Assembly (NCBI GenBank): GCA_002457435.1
Contig: NTLA01000013.1
Span: 1-56,010 of the forward strand
Origin: Acidimicrobiales bacterium MED-G01
Lineage (GTDB): Bacteria; Actinomycetota; Acidimicrobiia; Acidimicrobiales; Poriferisodalaceae
Direction of reading: 5' to 3'
DNA length: 56,010 nucleotides
A program made the translations under genes and the position numbers. The notes beneath the pieces are model-generated. The model ran no database searches and was not told the origin of the DNA. It saw only the letters and a list, made by a program, of their open reading frames with translations. Below are positions 8,806-17,182 of the stretch, piece after piece (the stretch's first letter is position 1; the number at the start of each line of letters is the position of its first letter).

Positions 8806-10247
8806 GAAGACACCACTGGTATTCGGGTTCGATGTTTTGCCACCGCCGTCACTTCGAGAAGTTCGCCTACCAGGTTGAAGGTGCGGGCTTCGGTTACTCG
8901 GACTTGAGCGTAAGAACCTGGTCGAATCTTTTGCTGGGCAGGGAAGTGGACTAGGCGATTGTGGCGGGTACGACCGGTGAGCATTTCACTATCGCGTTTC
9001 GACGGCCCTTCGACGACCACTTCTTCTTCGTGACCGATTCTCGACTCATTGCCCTTGAGGCTCGTTCTTTCGATGACCCGACGGAGCCGTTCCATACGTT
9101 CCGCCGAAGTCTTCGCTGGAACGAAATGCTCCACTAATTCAGCTGCTTCAGTGCCAGGTCGCGGTGAATAGACAAAGGTATATGCATTGTCGAATCTGAC
9201 CTCAGCGGCCACTTCGAGGGTTCTTTCGAAATCGACATCCGTTTCTCCCGGGAATCCGACGATGATGTCTGTGCTTAAAGCCAGGTCAGGTATTTGTCGT
9301 CTAGCTGCATCTACTTTTTCGATGTACCTATCGGCGGTGTACCCACGATGCATCGCGGACAGGACCTTGTCGCTCCCAGATTGCAGGGGAAGATGAAGAT
9401 GTTCACAAACTTCTGGGACCTGAGCCATTGCGTCGATAGTTTCCGGGCGAAGATCCTTTGGGTGCGGACTGGTGTACCGCACTCTCCGAATTCCACTTAC
9501 CTCAGCGACAGAGCAAAGTAGGTCAGAAAATAGTGGCCGGGCTGTGTGGGGTCCGCGTACCCAGGCTTCTCCGACTAGTTCACTGGACTCGGCCGATACT
9601 TCGGTGCCGCGAAGTTTCAGGGTGAGATCTCGGCCGTAGCTGTTGACGTTTTGACCAAGCAGGGTGACTTCAGTTACCCCGGCTATCGCTAATTGTTCGA
9701 CTTCACCTATGAGTTCGCTGTACGGCCGAGATATCTCTTTTCCTCGAACGGATGGGACGATGCAGAACGCACATGAGTTGTCGCATCCAATTTGGATGGT
9801 TACCCAAGCAGCATGATGCGCGTCACGCTTAACAGGCAAGGCGGAAGGAAATGACGCTGATTCCTCGACGATTTCGGTGATAGGGCCGCTAACGCGAGCC
9901 TGGCCCAATAGATCAGTTGCCCGCCCCACATTGTGTGTCCCAAAAACCACGTCTACATGGGGGGCTCTCTGTTGGATACCGTCACGATCTTTTTGAGCCA
10001 AGCAACCTCCAACAGCTATCTGCAGGTCGGGTCGTTCTTCCTTCAGCTTCTTGAGGTTGCCTAGTTGACCGTAGAGCTTGTTATCCGCGTTCTCCCTGAT
10101 ACAGCAGGTATTCAGAACAATGACATCGGCATCATCGAAGGATTCGGTCTGCTCTAGGCCCTCCATCTCGAGGAGGCCGGCGATGCGTTCCGAATCATGT
10201 TCATTCATCTGGCACCCATAGGTGCGCACTACATACCTGCGGTTCAC
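8802..10247 (-). CDS. miaB: tRNA-2-methylthio-N6-dimethylallyladenosine synthase
   Basis: A 481-residue methylthiotransferase. The N-terminal cluster ligands are Cys12 (YGCQMNEHDS), Cys48 (NTCCIRENA) and Cys82 (GGCLAQ). The radical-SAM CxxxCxxC is GCDNSCAFC (Cys155, 159, 162). GQNVNSYG and a C-terminal TRAM region (TGRTRHNRLVHF) complete the family layout. It adds the 2-methylthio group to i6A37 made by MiaA, encoded immediately downstream. Between NVNSYG and FSDLL there is an extra loop of about 30 residues. Its stop overlaps the probable CTG start of miaA. Confidence 0.96.
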   Translation of the reverse strand: MNRRYVVRTYGCQMNEHDSERIAGLLEMEGLEQTESFDDADVIVLNTCCIRENADNKLYGQLGNLKKLKEERPDLQIAVGGCLAQKDRDGIQQRAPHVDVVFGTHNVGRATDLLGQARVSGPITEIVEESASFPSALPVKRDAHHAAWVTIQIGCDNSCAFCIVPSVRGKEISRPYSELIGEVEQLAIAGVTEVTLLGQNVNSYGRDLTLKLRGTEVSAESSELVGEAWVRGPHTARPLFSDLLCSVAEVSGIRRVRYTSPHPKDLRPETIDAMAQVPEVCEHLHLPLQSGSDKVLSAMHRGYTADRYIEKVDAARRQIPDLALSTDIIVGFPGETDVDFERTLEVAAEVRFDNAYTFVYSPRPGTEAAELVEHFVPAKTSAERMERLRRVIERTSLKGNESRIGHEEEVVVEGPSKRDSEMLTGRTRHNRLVHFPAQQKIRPGSYAQVRVTEARTFNLVGELLEVTAVAKHRTRIPVVSS

Positions 10248-10324
10248 GTTTATAAGGTTATTGGGCGAAACTCGTTGTTATGGGTCGAGCGTGGCTCACC
10301 TGGTCGCAGTCGATCGAACAGTCT

Positions 10325-12100
10325 TTACCGCTGGGTGAACACAAAGTGGTCTGCCATGTTCTCTCGAATTTCAGACATGTGACCTAGGTACTGTTTCATT
10401 GTCCCGTTGTAATTGCCGTCCTGACGGCGATTATCGGCTCCTTCAAAGTTGTAGTAGCCAGGGGTGCAATCACGATTCCTATTAGTTTTCCCGCGATGGG
10501 CGATCACTTCTTGCACCCATTGCTCTTCTGCTTGGTGGGTGCAATCGAGGCTGTGTATGTCATTTTGGCGAACAAAATCGATGCACTCAGCGATATGTTC
10601 CCCCTGACTATTCAGCACATCCGTCAAATTGAACGCGAAGAAGGCCTGGTACCCGCCCATGATGAACAGGTTGGGGTAGCCCTGTGAATGTATGCCAAGC
10701 AGGGTACGGATACCGTCAGAATATTTAGCGTTGAGATCCAGTCCTTCTTCACCGATGATCTGGTTATAGATACCCGTTTGTTGCACTTCAAAGCCGGTTG
10801 CATAAATCAACACATCAACTTCGTATTGCACACCGTCAAACACAGGTCCGTCTTCGTTGATTTGAGTTATGCCCTGACCTTCGGTGTCGACGAGTGTGAC
10901 ATTGGGTCGATTAAAGGTTGGTAAATACTCGTTGTGAAAACACGGCCGCTTGCACATGAGCATGTACCAAGGTTTCAAGGATTCTGCAGTATCGGGGTCT
11001 TCGACGACTTCGTCGATCCGGTTGTGAATTCGCATCATGGCATCAATGTTGGCGTTTTCTTGGCGACGAACTTTTTCTTCGCGAGACATGGCTGCCCTTC
11101 TCGCTTTCACCGCATCAGACATTTGCGGTCCTTCAATCGCTCGCGAACGACGTGCTGCCTGCCAACCTGGCTCTAGGGTCTCTGCCCACTCTGGATCAGT
11201 TTCCCAATCATCTCTCACATCGATAGAAGACGGGGTCCGTTGAAATACGTAAAGCTCTTTCGCTTTTTTTCCCAACTCCGGTATTGCTTGAACTGCGCTA
11301 GCTCCGGTGCCAATTATTCCGACTCGTTTGTCTTGGAGATTTTCGAGGTTTGATCCCGTGTATTGGTAATCCCACCGTGAGGTATGAAAGGAGTGGCCGG
11401 CGAATTGATCTACCCCTTCGATCTTTGCGAGCCTCGGCTTGGAGAGCGTGCCGTTGGCACAAACGACGAAACGGGCCCTCATCGTGTCGCCTTGATCGGT
11501 TTCGACTATCCACATCTCTGATTCTTCGTCCCAGACCGTAGAAATGACCGTAGTTCCAAAGACGGCAAGGTCGTATAGGTCGAACCGTTCTGCGATCATC
11601 TTGCAGTACTCGTATATCTCTTCTCCTCCGGCGTAGTGGCGGCTTGGAACGTAACCTGTCTCGTCTAACAACGGCAGGTAGTCGTAGGCAACAACGTCAC
11701 AGGCAACCCCCGGGTAGCGGTTCCAATACCAGGTACCTCCAACATCGGCCCCACGTTCAACGATCCGTATGCTTTCCACACCCTTTTCTCTCAGCCGGGC
11801 AGAAGTGAGTAAGGCTGAGAAGCCACCGCCGATAAACAAGACCTCCACCGAGTCGTTGAGAGCTTCTCTGTCTTCGACCTGGTGACCGTAGGGATCGACA
11901 GCATATTTCGCTAGGTCACCGCTCAAATCAGAGGTGTAGTTATCTGTACCGGGTGGGCGGTAACCCAACCTGAGGTCCCGTTCGGACGCAAACTTTTCTT
12001 TGACCTGTTCGTAATATTCCTGAGGTGGTCGTTCTTTACCATCACGTGTGTAGTCAAAGTTGAATATGTTCTGCGGCTTCTCTTGCTTGTCGGCCATCAC
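10325..12100 (-). CDS. Type I Baeyer-Villiger-type flavin monooxygenase
   Basis: A 591-residue class B flavoprotein monooxygenase. An N-terminal extension of about 85 residues precedes the FAD site GGGFSA (91-96). GGTWYWNRYPGVACD follows, and then the Baeyer-Villiger fingerprint FxGxxxHxxxW(P/D) as FAGHSFHTSRWD at 233-244. The NADPH Rossmann motif GTGASA is at 264-269. The family uses NADPH, FAD and O2 to insert oxygen next to a carbonyl, giving esters or lactones; the long N-terminus resembles the cyclododecanone/cyclopentadecanone/phenylacetone type, an inference from layout only. It sits between recA and miaB, where Actinobacteria usually carry recX. Confidence 0.9.
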   Translation of the reverse strand: MMADKQEKPQNIFNFDYTRDGKERPPQEYYEQVKEKFASERDLRLGYRPPGTDNYTSDLSGDLAKYAVDPYGHQVEDREALNDSVEVLFIGGGFSALLTSARLREKGVESIRIVERGADVGGTWYWNRYPGVACDVVAYDYLPLLDETGYVPSRHYAGGEEIYEYCKMIAERFDLYDLAVFGTTVISTVWDEESEMWIVETDQGDTMRARFVVCANGTLSKPRLAKIEGVDQFAGHSFHTSRWDYQYTGSNLENLQDKRVGIIGTGASAVQAIPELGKKAKELYVFQRTPSSIDVRDDWETDPEWAETLEPGWQAARRSRAIEGPQMSDAVKARRAAMSREEKVRRQENANIDAMMRIHNRIDEVVEDPDTAESLKPWYMLMCKRPCFHNEYLPTFNRPNVTLVDTEGQGITQINEDGPVFDGVQYEVDVLIYATGFEVQQTGIYNQIIGEEGLDLNAKYSDGIRTLLGIHSQGYPNLFIMGGYQAFFAFNLTDVLNSQGEHIAECIDFVRQNDIHSLDCTHQAEEQWVQEVIAHRGKTNRNRDCTPGYYNFEGADNRRQDGNYNGTMKQYLGHMSEIRENMADHFVFTQR

Positions 12101-12238
12101 ACCTATCCCTGAACGAGTTCCAATTCAAGTAAAGCTATAGCGCTAGACGGCATACTGATGGCTCAACAGACACAAATGCTCAACATCGGTCTATCAACAC
12201 ACCATCAATTACTAATTTCAACTTTGCAGCAGACAGAT

Positions 12239-12262
12239 CTGTTGATGACTATTCATCAACAG
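12239..12262. terminator. Perfect 10-bp hairpin spanning the recA stop codon
   Basis: CTGTTGATGA (12239-12248) and TCATCAACAG (12253-12262) are exact inverted repeats separated by four bases. The recA TAG stop (minus strand, 12249-12251) lies in the loop. Position at the gene end suggests transcription termination or mRNA 3'-end protection, but no T-tract follows on the minus strand, so a simple intrinsic terminator is not proven. Confidence 0.5.
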
Positions 12263-13304
12263 CATCAAGAACTTCTTCAACCTCAGCTTCGCTGTCGACT
12301 ACTTCGCCTTCAGCTTCGACCTCTCCAATGCCGAGCTGGGACCTGATACGACCATCAATCTCAACCATTACTTCTGGGTTGTCCGTCAAGAACTGTTTGG
12401 CGTTTTCACGACCTTGGCCAAGTTGTTCACCTTCGTAGGTATACCAAGCACCTGATTTCTTGACGATTCCTTGTTCCACTCCAACATCAACGAGTGAACC
12501 CTCACGGCTAATTCCTTTGCCGTACATGATGTCAAATTCAGCTTGTCGAAACGGCGGAGCGACTTTGTTCTTCACAACTTTGATGCGCGTCCGTCCGCCT
12601 GTTATCTCACCGTCAGACTTGATCGCCTCGATCCTACGGATATCTATTCGGACCGACGAGTAGAACTTCAGGGCCCGCCCGCCCGGTGTCGTCTCAGGAC
12701 TACCGAACATGACACCGATCTTTTCTCTCAACTGGTTGATAAAGATGACGATGGTTTTGGTTTTATTTAGATTGGCGGTGAGTTTACGTAAAGCTTGCGA
12801 CATCAGACGAGCTTGTAAGCCGACGTGGGTGTCTCCCATTTCACCTTCAATTTCGGCACGTGGCGTTAAAGCAGCTACCGAGTCAATTACGACGACATCG
12901 ACCGCCCCGGAACGAATAAGCATGTCGGTGATTTCAAGAGCCTGCTCACCAGTATCAGGCTGCGAGATAAGTAATTCGTCAACGTCAACGCCAATGTTTT
13001 TGGCATAGTCAGGATCCACGGCGTGTTCAGCGTCTACGTAAGCGCAGATTCCGCCAGTACGTTGAGCTTCTGCTACGACATGCATCGCCAAAGTAGATTT
13101 TCCTGAAGCTTCAGGGCCATACACCTCAACGACTCGACCGCGAGGAAGGCCACCAATGCCGAGAGCCATGTCGATTGCCAAACTGCCTGTCGACACAGCT
13201 TCAACTTTCATTTGGCCCCGGTCACCCATCTTCATAACAGCGCCTTCGCCAAATTGACGCTCAATCTGTGACAGTGCCATATCGAGTGCTTTTTCTCGTT
13301 CCAC
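12249..13304 (-). CDS. recA: Recombinase RecA
   Basis: From a GTG at 13304 the protein has 351 residues, the normal RecA length, beginning with [20 protein letters not shown]. Walker [10 protein letters not shown] is at 63-71, with VVIDSVAAL (Walker B) and [14 protein letters not shown] following, and an acidic C-terminus. RecA forms the strand-exchange filament and stimulates LexA self-cleavage. The start is chosen because AGGAGG (13314-13319) lies 9 bases upstream. A longer frame reaching 13442 would begin at the putative -10 element. Regulation by LexA is indicated by two boxes at 13444-13480. No recX follows; the next gene is a Baeyer-Villiger monooxygenase. Confidence 0.98.
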   Translation of the reverse strand: MEREKALDMALSQIERQFGEGAVMKMGDRGQMKVEAVSTGSLAIDMALGIGGLPRGRVVEVYGPEASGKSTLAMHVVAEAQRTGGICAYVDAEHAVDPDYAKNIGVDVDELLISQPDTGEQALEITDMLIRSGAVDVVVIDSVAALTPRAEIEGEMGDTHVGLQARLMSQALRKLTANLNKTKTIVIFINQLREKIGVMFGSPETTPGGRALKFYSSVRIDIRRIEAIKSDGEITGGRTRIKVVKNKVAPPFRQAEFDIMYGKGISREGSLVDVGVEQGIVKKSGAWYTYEGEQLGQGRENAKQFLTDNPEVMVEIDGRIRSQLGIGEVEAEGEVVDSEAEVEEVLDAVDE

Positions 13305-13313
13305 GCTGCTGGT

Positions 13314-13319
13314 CCTCCT
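13314..13319 (-). promoter_or_regulatory. Ribosome binding site that sets the recA start
   Basis: On the minus strand AGGAGG lies 9 bases before the GTG at 13304. It is a full Shine-Dalgarno match and supports this GTG over the upstream in-frame codon at 13442. Confidence 0.85.
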
Positions 13320-13433
13320 CGGACGTATCTTTGGCTTCACCTGAAGCCAACTTTGGTTAACGGGCAGATACTCAACCCTGTTGGTGGAAACCGTACGGTC
13401 AGGGTCAGACCCTGAAATTGTTCGGACAGAATT

Positions 13434-13462
13434 AAGGTACATCCGAACACCTGTTCGGGCAA
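13434..13462 (-). promoter_or_regulatory. Putative recA promoter with an embedded SOS box
   Basis: On the minus strand TTGCCC (13457-13462) and TACCTT (13434-13439) are separated by exactly 17 bases and resemble -35 and -10 hexamers (4/6 and 3/6 matches to the sigma-70 consensus). The spacer holds the perfect LexA palindrome, so LexA binding would block RNA polymerase. The hexamers are weak matches; the spacing and position are the main evidence. Confidence 0.55.
13444..13457. promoter_or_regulatory. LexA (SOS) box 1 upstream of recA
   Basis: CGAACACCTGTTCG is a perfect CGAAC-N4-GTTCG palindrome, the consensus LexA operator of Actinobacteria and other Gram-positive bacteria. It lies about 140 bp upstream of the recA start, inside the putative promoter spacer. 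Confidence 0.85.
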
Positions 13463-13466
13463 GTAT

Positions 13467-13480
13467 CGAACGAATGTTCT
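13467..13480. promoter_or_regulatory. LexA (SOS) box 2, tandem copy
   Basis: CGAACGAATGTTCT matches CGAAC-N4-GTTC(G/T) with one departure at the last base. Its centre is 23 bp from that of box 1, about two helical turns, so two LexA dimers could sit on the same face. It is also 50 bp upstream of the divergent enoyl-CoA hydratase start, which might share the control. Confidence 0.7.
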
Positions 13481-13530
13481 ATAACGCGAGATCTCAAGCA
13501 TTCATTCGGTGAAGCCGCGAGACTCTTTAG

Positions 13531-14382
13531 ATGAGCACCTACATAGCCGATGAAGAATTCGAATTTCTGAAGATCGAACGTACAAACGGGGTGGGGTTCG
13601 TGACTATCGATGCCCCCCCGATGAACGTCATGACCCCCTCCTTATTTCGAGAGCTAGCGAAATTTGGGGCGCAAGTGTCCGAAGACGACTCAGTCCGTGT
13701 CGTTGTCCTGAGAAGCGATGACCCAGACTTTTTCATCGCCCATTTTGATGTTTCGGCAATTTTGGAATTCCCAGTCGAGGGACCGGCCGAGAAACCTGAA
13801 GAGTTGGTTGGCTTTCATTTGATGTGCGAGACCTACAGGACAATGTCCAAGGTGACGATTGTCGAAATTGGCGGTCGAGTCGGCGGCGGAGGTAGCGAGC
13901 TATCAATGTCGTGCGACATGAGATTTGGCGCGCTGGGTAAAACAGTAGTGAATCAAATGGAAGTTCCTATCGGAATACTTCCCGGCGGCACTGGAACCCA
14001 ACGACTACCTCGCCTGGTAGGTCGAGGTAGAGCGATGGAAATCATTTTGGGAGGCGTCGACATCGATGCTGAAACTGCCGAAGCCTGGGGCTATCTGAAT
14101 CGAGCGCTTCCAGCCGATGAGTTGCGCCCGTTCGTAACCGACCTAGCTTTGCGAATCGCTTCCTTTCCACCTCATGCTGTGGCCCTAGCTAAAGAAGCGG
14201 TAAACAACGCGGACACTCTTCCATTGAGTGACGGATTGATGGAGGAGCGTTACCTTTTTCAGCGGCTCCTGCGAACCCAAGAGGCTGAACCAGCGATGCG
14301 CAGTTTCCTAGATTCCGGCGGTCAAACCCGGGAAGCCGAGAAGCGGATGGGCCAATTAGTCACCGAGGTCGATTGGTCATAG
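13531..14382 (+). CDS. Enoyl-CoA hydratase/isomerase family protein
   Basis: A 283-residue crotonase-fold protein. The oxyanion-hole segment GGRVGGGGSELSMSCDMRFG keeps the first catalytic glutamate (GSEL), and QMEVPIGILPGGTGTQRL keeps the second, so hydratase chemistry is plausible. It would hydrate a trans-2-enoyl-CoA in beta-oxidation or a related acyl-CoA pathway. It is the only plus-strand gene in the core block and is divergent from recA across the SOS boxes. Substrate chain length or branching cannot be inferred. Confidence 0.86.
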   Translation: MSTYIADEEFEFLKIERTNGVGFVTIDAPPMNVMTPSLFRELAKFGAQVSEDDSVRVVVLRSDDPDFFIAHFDVSAILEFPVEGPAEKPEELVGFHLMCETYRTMSKVTIVEIGGRVGGGGSELSMSCDMRFGALGKTVVNQMEVPIGILPGGTGTQRLPRLVGRGRAMEIILGGVDIDAETAEAWGYLNRALPADELRPFVTDLALRIASFPPHAVALAKEAVNNADTLPLSDGLMEERYLFQRLLRTQEAEPAMRSFLDSGGQTREAEKRMGQLVTEVDWS

Positions 14383-14405
14383 AGGGCGCGACCGCGTCAT
14401 AGCTG

Positions 14406-15308
14406 CTAACGAAATTGAGGCGCTACTTGCTCAATAAAGAGGTCCATCGACTCTTTTTTGCGTTCGAGCGGCCCGAAGGTGAAGTCGGGGACTATCAACT
14501 CGTCTAACCCCACCTCGGAGTAGGCCCCAACTATGTCAATCACTTCCGTGGGTGTTCCAACGATCGTGGCTCGCCCGAAGTCGGTATCGCGAAAACGTGA
14601 GAGTTTCTCTTCGTCTTCGGCAATAAACATCAAGGCGCAGGCCGATCTTTGGATTTCTTCTGCGTCGCGTCCGACGTCTTCGCAGTGAGAATTCAATACC
14701 CCACAGAGTTCTGATATGTCTTCGGGCATTCCCCAATAGTTCCATTCGTCGGCATGAAGCGCTGCGGTCCGCAATGTCCGCTTACGACCCCCACCTCCGA
14801 TCATGAGGGGAACCTTGTTTTGTATCGGTTTAGGATCAAGAGGAGCGTCGATAACGCTGTAATGCTCACCTTGAAAATCAGTGCGGTTGTTGGCCAACAG
14901 CGAGGTTATGATCTCCACCGCTTCGTCGAGCCGGTCTAGGCGGCCTTTGACGGTAGAAAAGTCGAACCCATACTTTTCGTGTTCGTTTTCCTGCCAACCT
15001 GCGCCTATGCCGAGCACCACCCGGCCACCAGATATGTGATCGATAGTTGTCGCAATCTTTGCGGTGAGGGCCGGATTCCTGTAGGTGTTTCCAGCCACTA
15101 ACGGGCCAATGCGTACACGGGGAACACAAGCGGCTATCGCTGCCAATACCGACCATGCCTCATGGATCGGTTGGTCAACATTTTCTTCATTGGGCATGAA
15201 GTGATCGGCATACCAGATGCCATCCCATCCAGTGCTTTCTGCGTAGCGGCACCCTTCAAGAGTGTCTTCCCACGATTGACCATTACCTGTCCAGAAGCTA
15301 AAGCGCAT
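14406..15308 (-). CDS. LLM-class F420-dependent oxidoreductase (luciferase-like)
   Basis: A 300-residue luciferase-like monooxygenase-fold protein starting MRFSFWTGNGQSWEDTL. TGWDGIWYADHF, RVRIGPLVAGNTYRNPALTAK, GRVVLGIGAGWQENEHEKYG and VGTPTEVIDIV are characteristic blocks of the actinobacterial F420-linked subgroup. Members transfer hydride between coenzyme F420H2 (or FMN) and diverse substrates. It lies 45 bp downstream of thpR on the same strand and converges on the enoyl-CoA hydratase. The cofactor is inferred from subgroup resemblance. Confidence 0.85.
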   Translation of the reverse strand: MRFSFWTGNGQSWEDTLEGCRYAESTGWDGIWYADHFMPNEENVDQPIHEAWSVLAAIAACVPRVRIGPLVAGNTYRNPALTAKIATTIDHISGGRVVLGIGAGWQENEHEKYGFDFSTVKGRLDRLDEAVEIITSLLANNRTDFQGEHYSVIDAPLDPKPIQNKVPLMIGGGGRKRTLRTAALHADEWNYWGMPEDISELCGVLNSHCEDVGRDAEEIQRSACALMFIAEDEEKLSRFRDTDFGRATIVGTPTEVIDIVGAYSEVGLDELIVPDFTFGPLERKKESMDLFIEQVAPQFR

Positions 15309-15353
15309 GGCGACAGCCTGTCAGAAGTCACGGCCGATTGCGAAAACTGACCG

Positions 15354-15842
15354 TTACAACAGCGGTCGAGAGTCAACGACAGTGTGGGCGTGCCCTCCCG
15401 AGTCGATACGACTTTCAACTAATAGCAACCGATCAGCTCGGAAAACCCCTTCAATCGGTGTTCCTTCTATCTCCGCGCTGTCGGTTTCTTTCATTCGACC
15501 CAGGGTGATGTGGCCAACAAATGGCAGCTGATCATGTGAACCGTGCGATGCCGTAGCAGTCCGAACTTCCTCAGCGACATCCGACAAGCCATCAACAGGG
15601 ACCATGAGAATCTGCTTGCCGAGCCGACTTACCCTCGGACCTAAACTTCCGACGGCTTCCTGCGCTTCTATCTGACAGAACAGTCGCTCGAGTTGTCCCA
15701 TGTCAGCGTTTTCGAAAAATTGGATCGTTATGTGCCACCGATCCGGAAAACTCCAACTAATTCCCTGCTCACTGCGATCCAACTCAAGCAGATTGGCACG
15801 GATCGACTCGGGAAGTGGAACCGCTATGAAGGCTCTGGTCAC
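15354..15842 (-). CDS. thpR: RNA 2',3'-cyclic phosphodiesterase (LigT/ThpR family)
   Basis: A 162-residue 2H-phosphoesterase. The two HxT motifs that define the family are HITIQF near residue 38 and HITLGRM near residue 112, with the N-terminal start MTRAFIAVPLPESIR. The family opens 2',3'-cyclic phosphates on RNA ends and was first described as 2'-5' RNA ligase. The start is 2 bp after the cinA stop, so the two are translationally coupled; the cinA-thpR-recA arrangement is common in bacteria. Confidence 0.9.
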   Translation of the reverse strand: MTRAFIAVPLPESIRANLLELDRSEQGISWSFPDRWHITIQFFENADMGQLERLFCQIEAQEAVGSLGPRVSRLGKQILMVPVDGLSDVAEEVRTATASHGSHDQLPFVGHITLGRMKETDSAEIEGTPIEGVFRADRLLLVESRIDSGGHAHTVVDSRPLL

Positions 15843-15844
15843 GG

Positions 15845-17104
15845 TTAAGAGCGAGACCCTTCAAGGTGAAGCCTCAGAAGATTCAGCAAAGAAATGACGC
15901 TGAACTGGCGAATCCTTTCGAGATCACCCGGAAGGCTCACCTGTTCCACCGTCTCAAAACCCTCCATCGACACGGCCAGCCATGCAGTTCCGAAGGGATG
16001 AGACTCGGTAGCTCGAGCCGGGTCTTCTATGGAGGTTGTGGCGATGCCGACATCTGACACCAAAATTCCTCGGGCGACACGCGCTAGCTGCAGGGCGGCT
16101 TCATCTGGCTTCCACGCACCAGGGTCTCCTTTAAGTAGATACGACAGGATCCCGGCACCACGAGCTGCAACCCCCCCTGAAAATGCTTCAGTCCCACTTC
16201 GAGCTGTTGCTAGGCGGTGAGCGAGATACCCCGCTGTAGTTGTTTCTACGACCCCAAGGCTCAACCCTCTGTCGGCAAGAAGAGTCAGAACCGTTGACTC
16301 CATGTTGTCTTCGTCGACGGCGAATACTAGGTCGCCAAGTAATTCTCTTAGGAAGAGTTCTTCTTCTTGAAGGACTCGATCAACCTCAGTGGAAGTCGCA
16401 GCTTTTGCCGTAATCCGGACCTTTATGCCTTCGACACCGCTTGCAAGAAAAGCAAGTGTCGGATTCCCCGCTAGCTCTAGGTCGCTTATGCGCTCGCTGA
16501 GTATCTCAGCAAGTCCAGATTCGCTTTGACCCCATGTTCGTAGCACTCTGCTTTCAATCACAGAAGTGATTCCCGATCGAGCCTGCAGGTCGGGAAGGAC
16601 GGTTCCGAGAACCATTTCTTTCATTTCGTAAGGAACTCCGGGAACCGCATATATGACTTTCTGGTCGCCGTTCGCTGCTTCTACTGGCACAACCAGACCG
16701 GGAGCTGTTCCTGGCTGCTGGGCCATAGTTCGAGCACCCTCAGGCACCATGGCCTGGCGCAGGTTGTTCTCGGGCATCTCGCGACCCCGGGCTTTAAACA
16801 TCTCTCGAATCCGGTCTGCTATTCCTTCATCAAGAACCAAGTCAGATTCGACAACGCTCGCTATGACTTCGCGGGTGATGTCATCTTGAGTGGGTCCCAA
16901 ACCACCGCACATTATGACCGCGTCACTTCGCTCGAGACCTAACTGCACCGCTTCCTCTATCCGAGTCCAGTTGTCACCGACTTTGGTTTGGTAGTGACTG
17001 TCGATACCTGCGAGCGCCAGTTGTCCGCCGATCCATGAGGAGTTGGTATCGACGATCTGCCCAAGTAACAGTTCGGTGCCAACAGCTATTACTTCACAAT
17101 TCAT
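15845..17104 (-). CDS. cinA: CinA-like protein (competence/damage-inducible A), degenerate C-terminal domain
   Basis: A 419-residue protein with the CinA layout. The N-terminal MoCF-like domain begins MNCEVIAVGTELLLGQIVDTNS and includes CGGLGPTQDDITRE and YAVPGVPYEMKEM; it is associated with ADP-ribose/FAD pyrophosphatase activity. The C-terminal region aligns with the NMN deamidase (PncC) domain, but the usual ESCTGG reads ETTTAG, and the usual GGVVAYS reads GGVAARG. Deamidase activity may therefore be lost or altered. The gene lies between pgsA and recA, its conserved place in Actinobacteria. Confidence 0.92.
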   Translation of the reverse strand: MNCEVIAVGTELLLGQIVDTNSSWIGGQLALAGIDSHYQTKVGDNWTRIEEAVQLGLERSDAVIMCGGLGPTQDDITREVIASVVESDLVLDEGIADRIREMFKARGREMPENNLRQAMVPEGARTMAQQPGTAPGLVVPVEAANGDQKVIYAVPGVPYEMKEMVLGTVLPDLQARSGITSVIESRVLRTWGQSESGLAEILSERISDLELAGNPTLAFLASGVEGIKVRITAKAATSTEVDRVLQEEELFLRELLGDLVFAVDEDNMESTVLTLLADRGLSLGVVETTTAGYLAHRLATARSGTEAFSGGVAARGAGILSYLLKGDPGAWKPDEAALQLARVARGILVSDVGIATTSIEDPARATESHPFGTAWLAVSMEGFETVEQVSLPGDLERIRQFSVISLLNLLRLHLEGSRS

Positions 17105-17182
17105 GTCCTGACCCTATTGCTCTTGGCACCCCGTGTGGGCACTTCTAACAGATGGGCTTAGCAGAACGCCGATACCAAGGCC

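Noticed and set aside
13305-13442. In-frame extension of recA to a start at 13442
   Set aside because: AGGAGG stands 9 bases before GTG 13304, the 351-residue protein is normal length, and the extension would begin at the putative -10 region and overlap the LexA-controlled leader.
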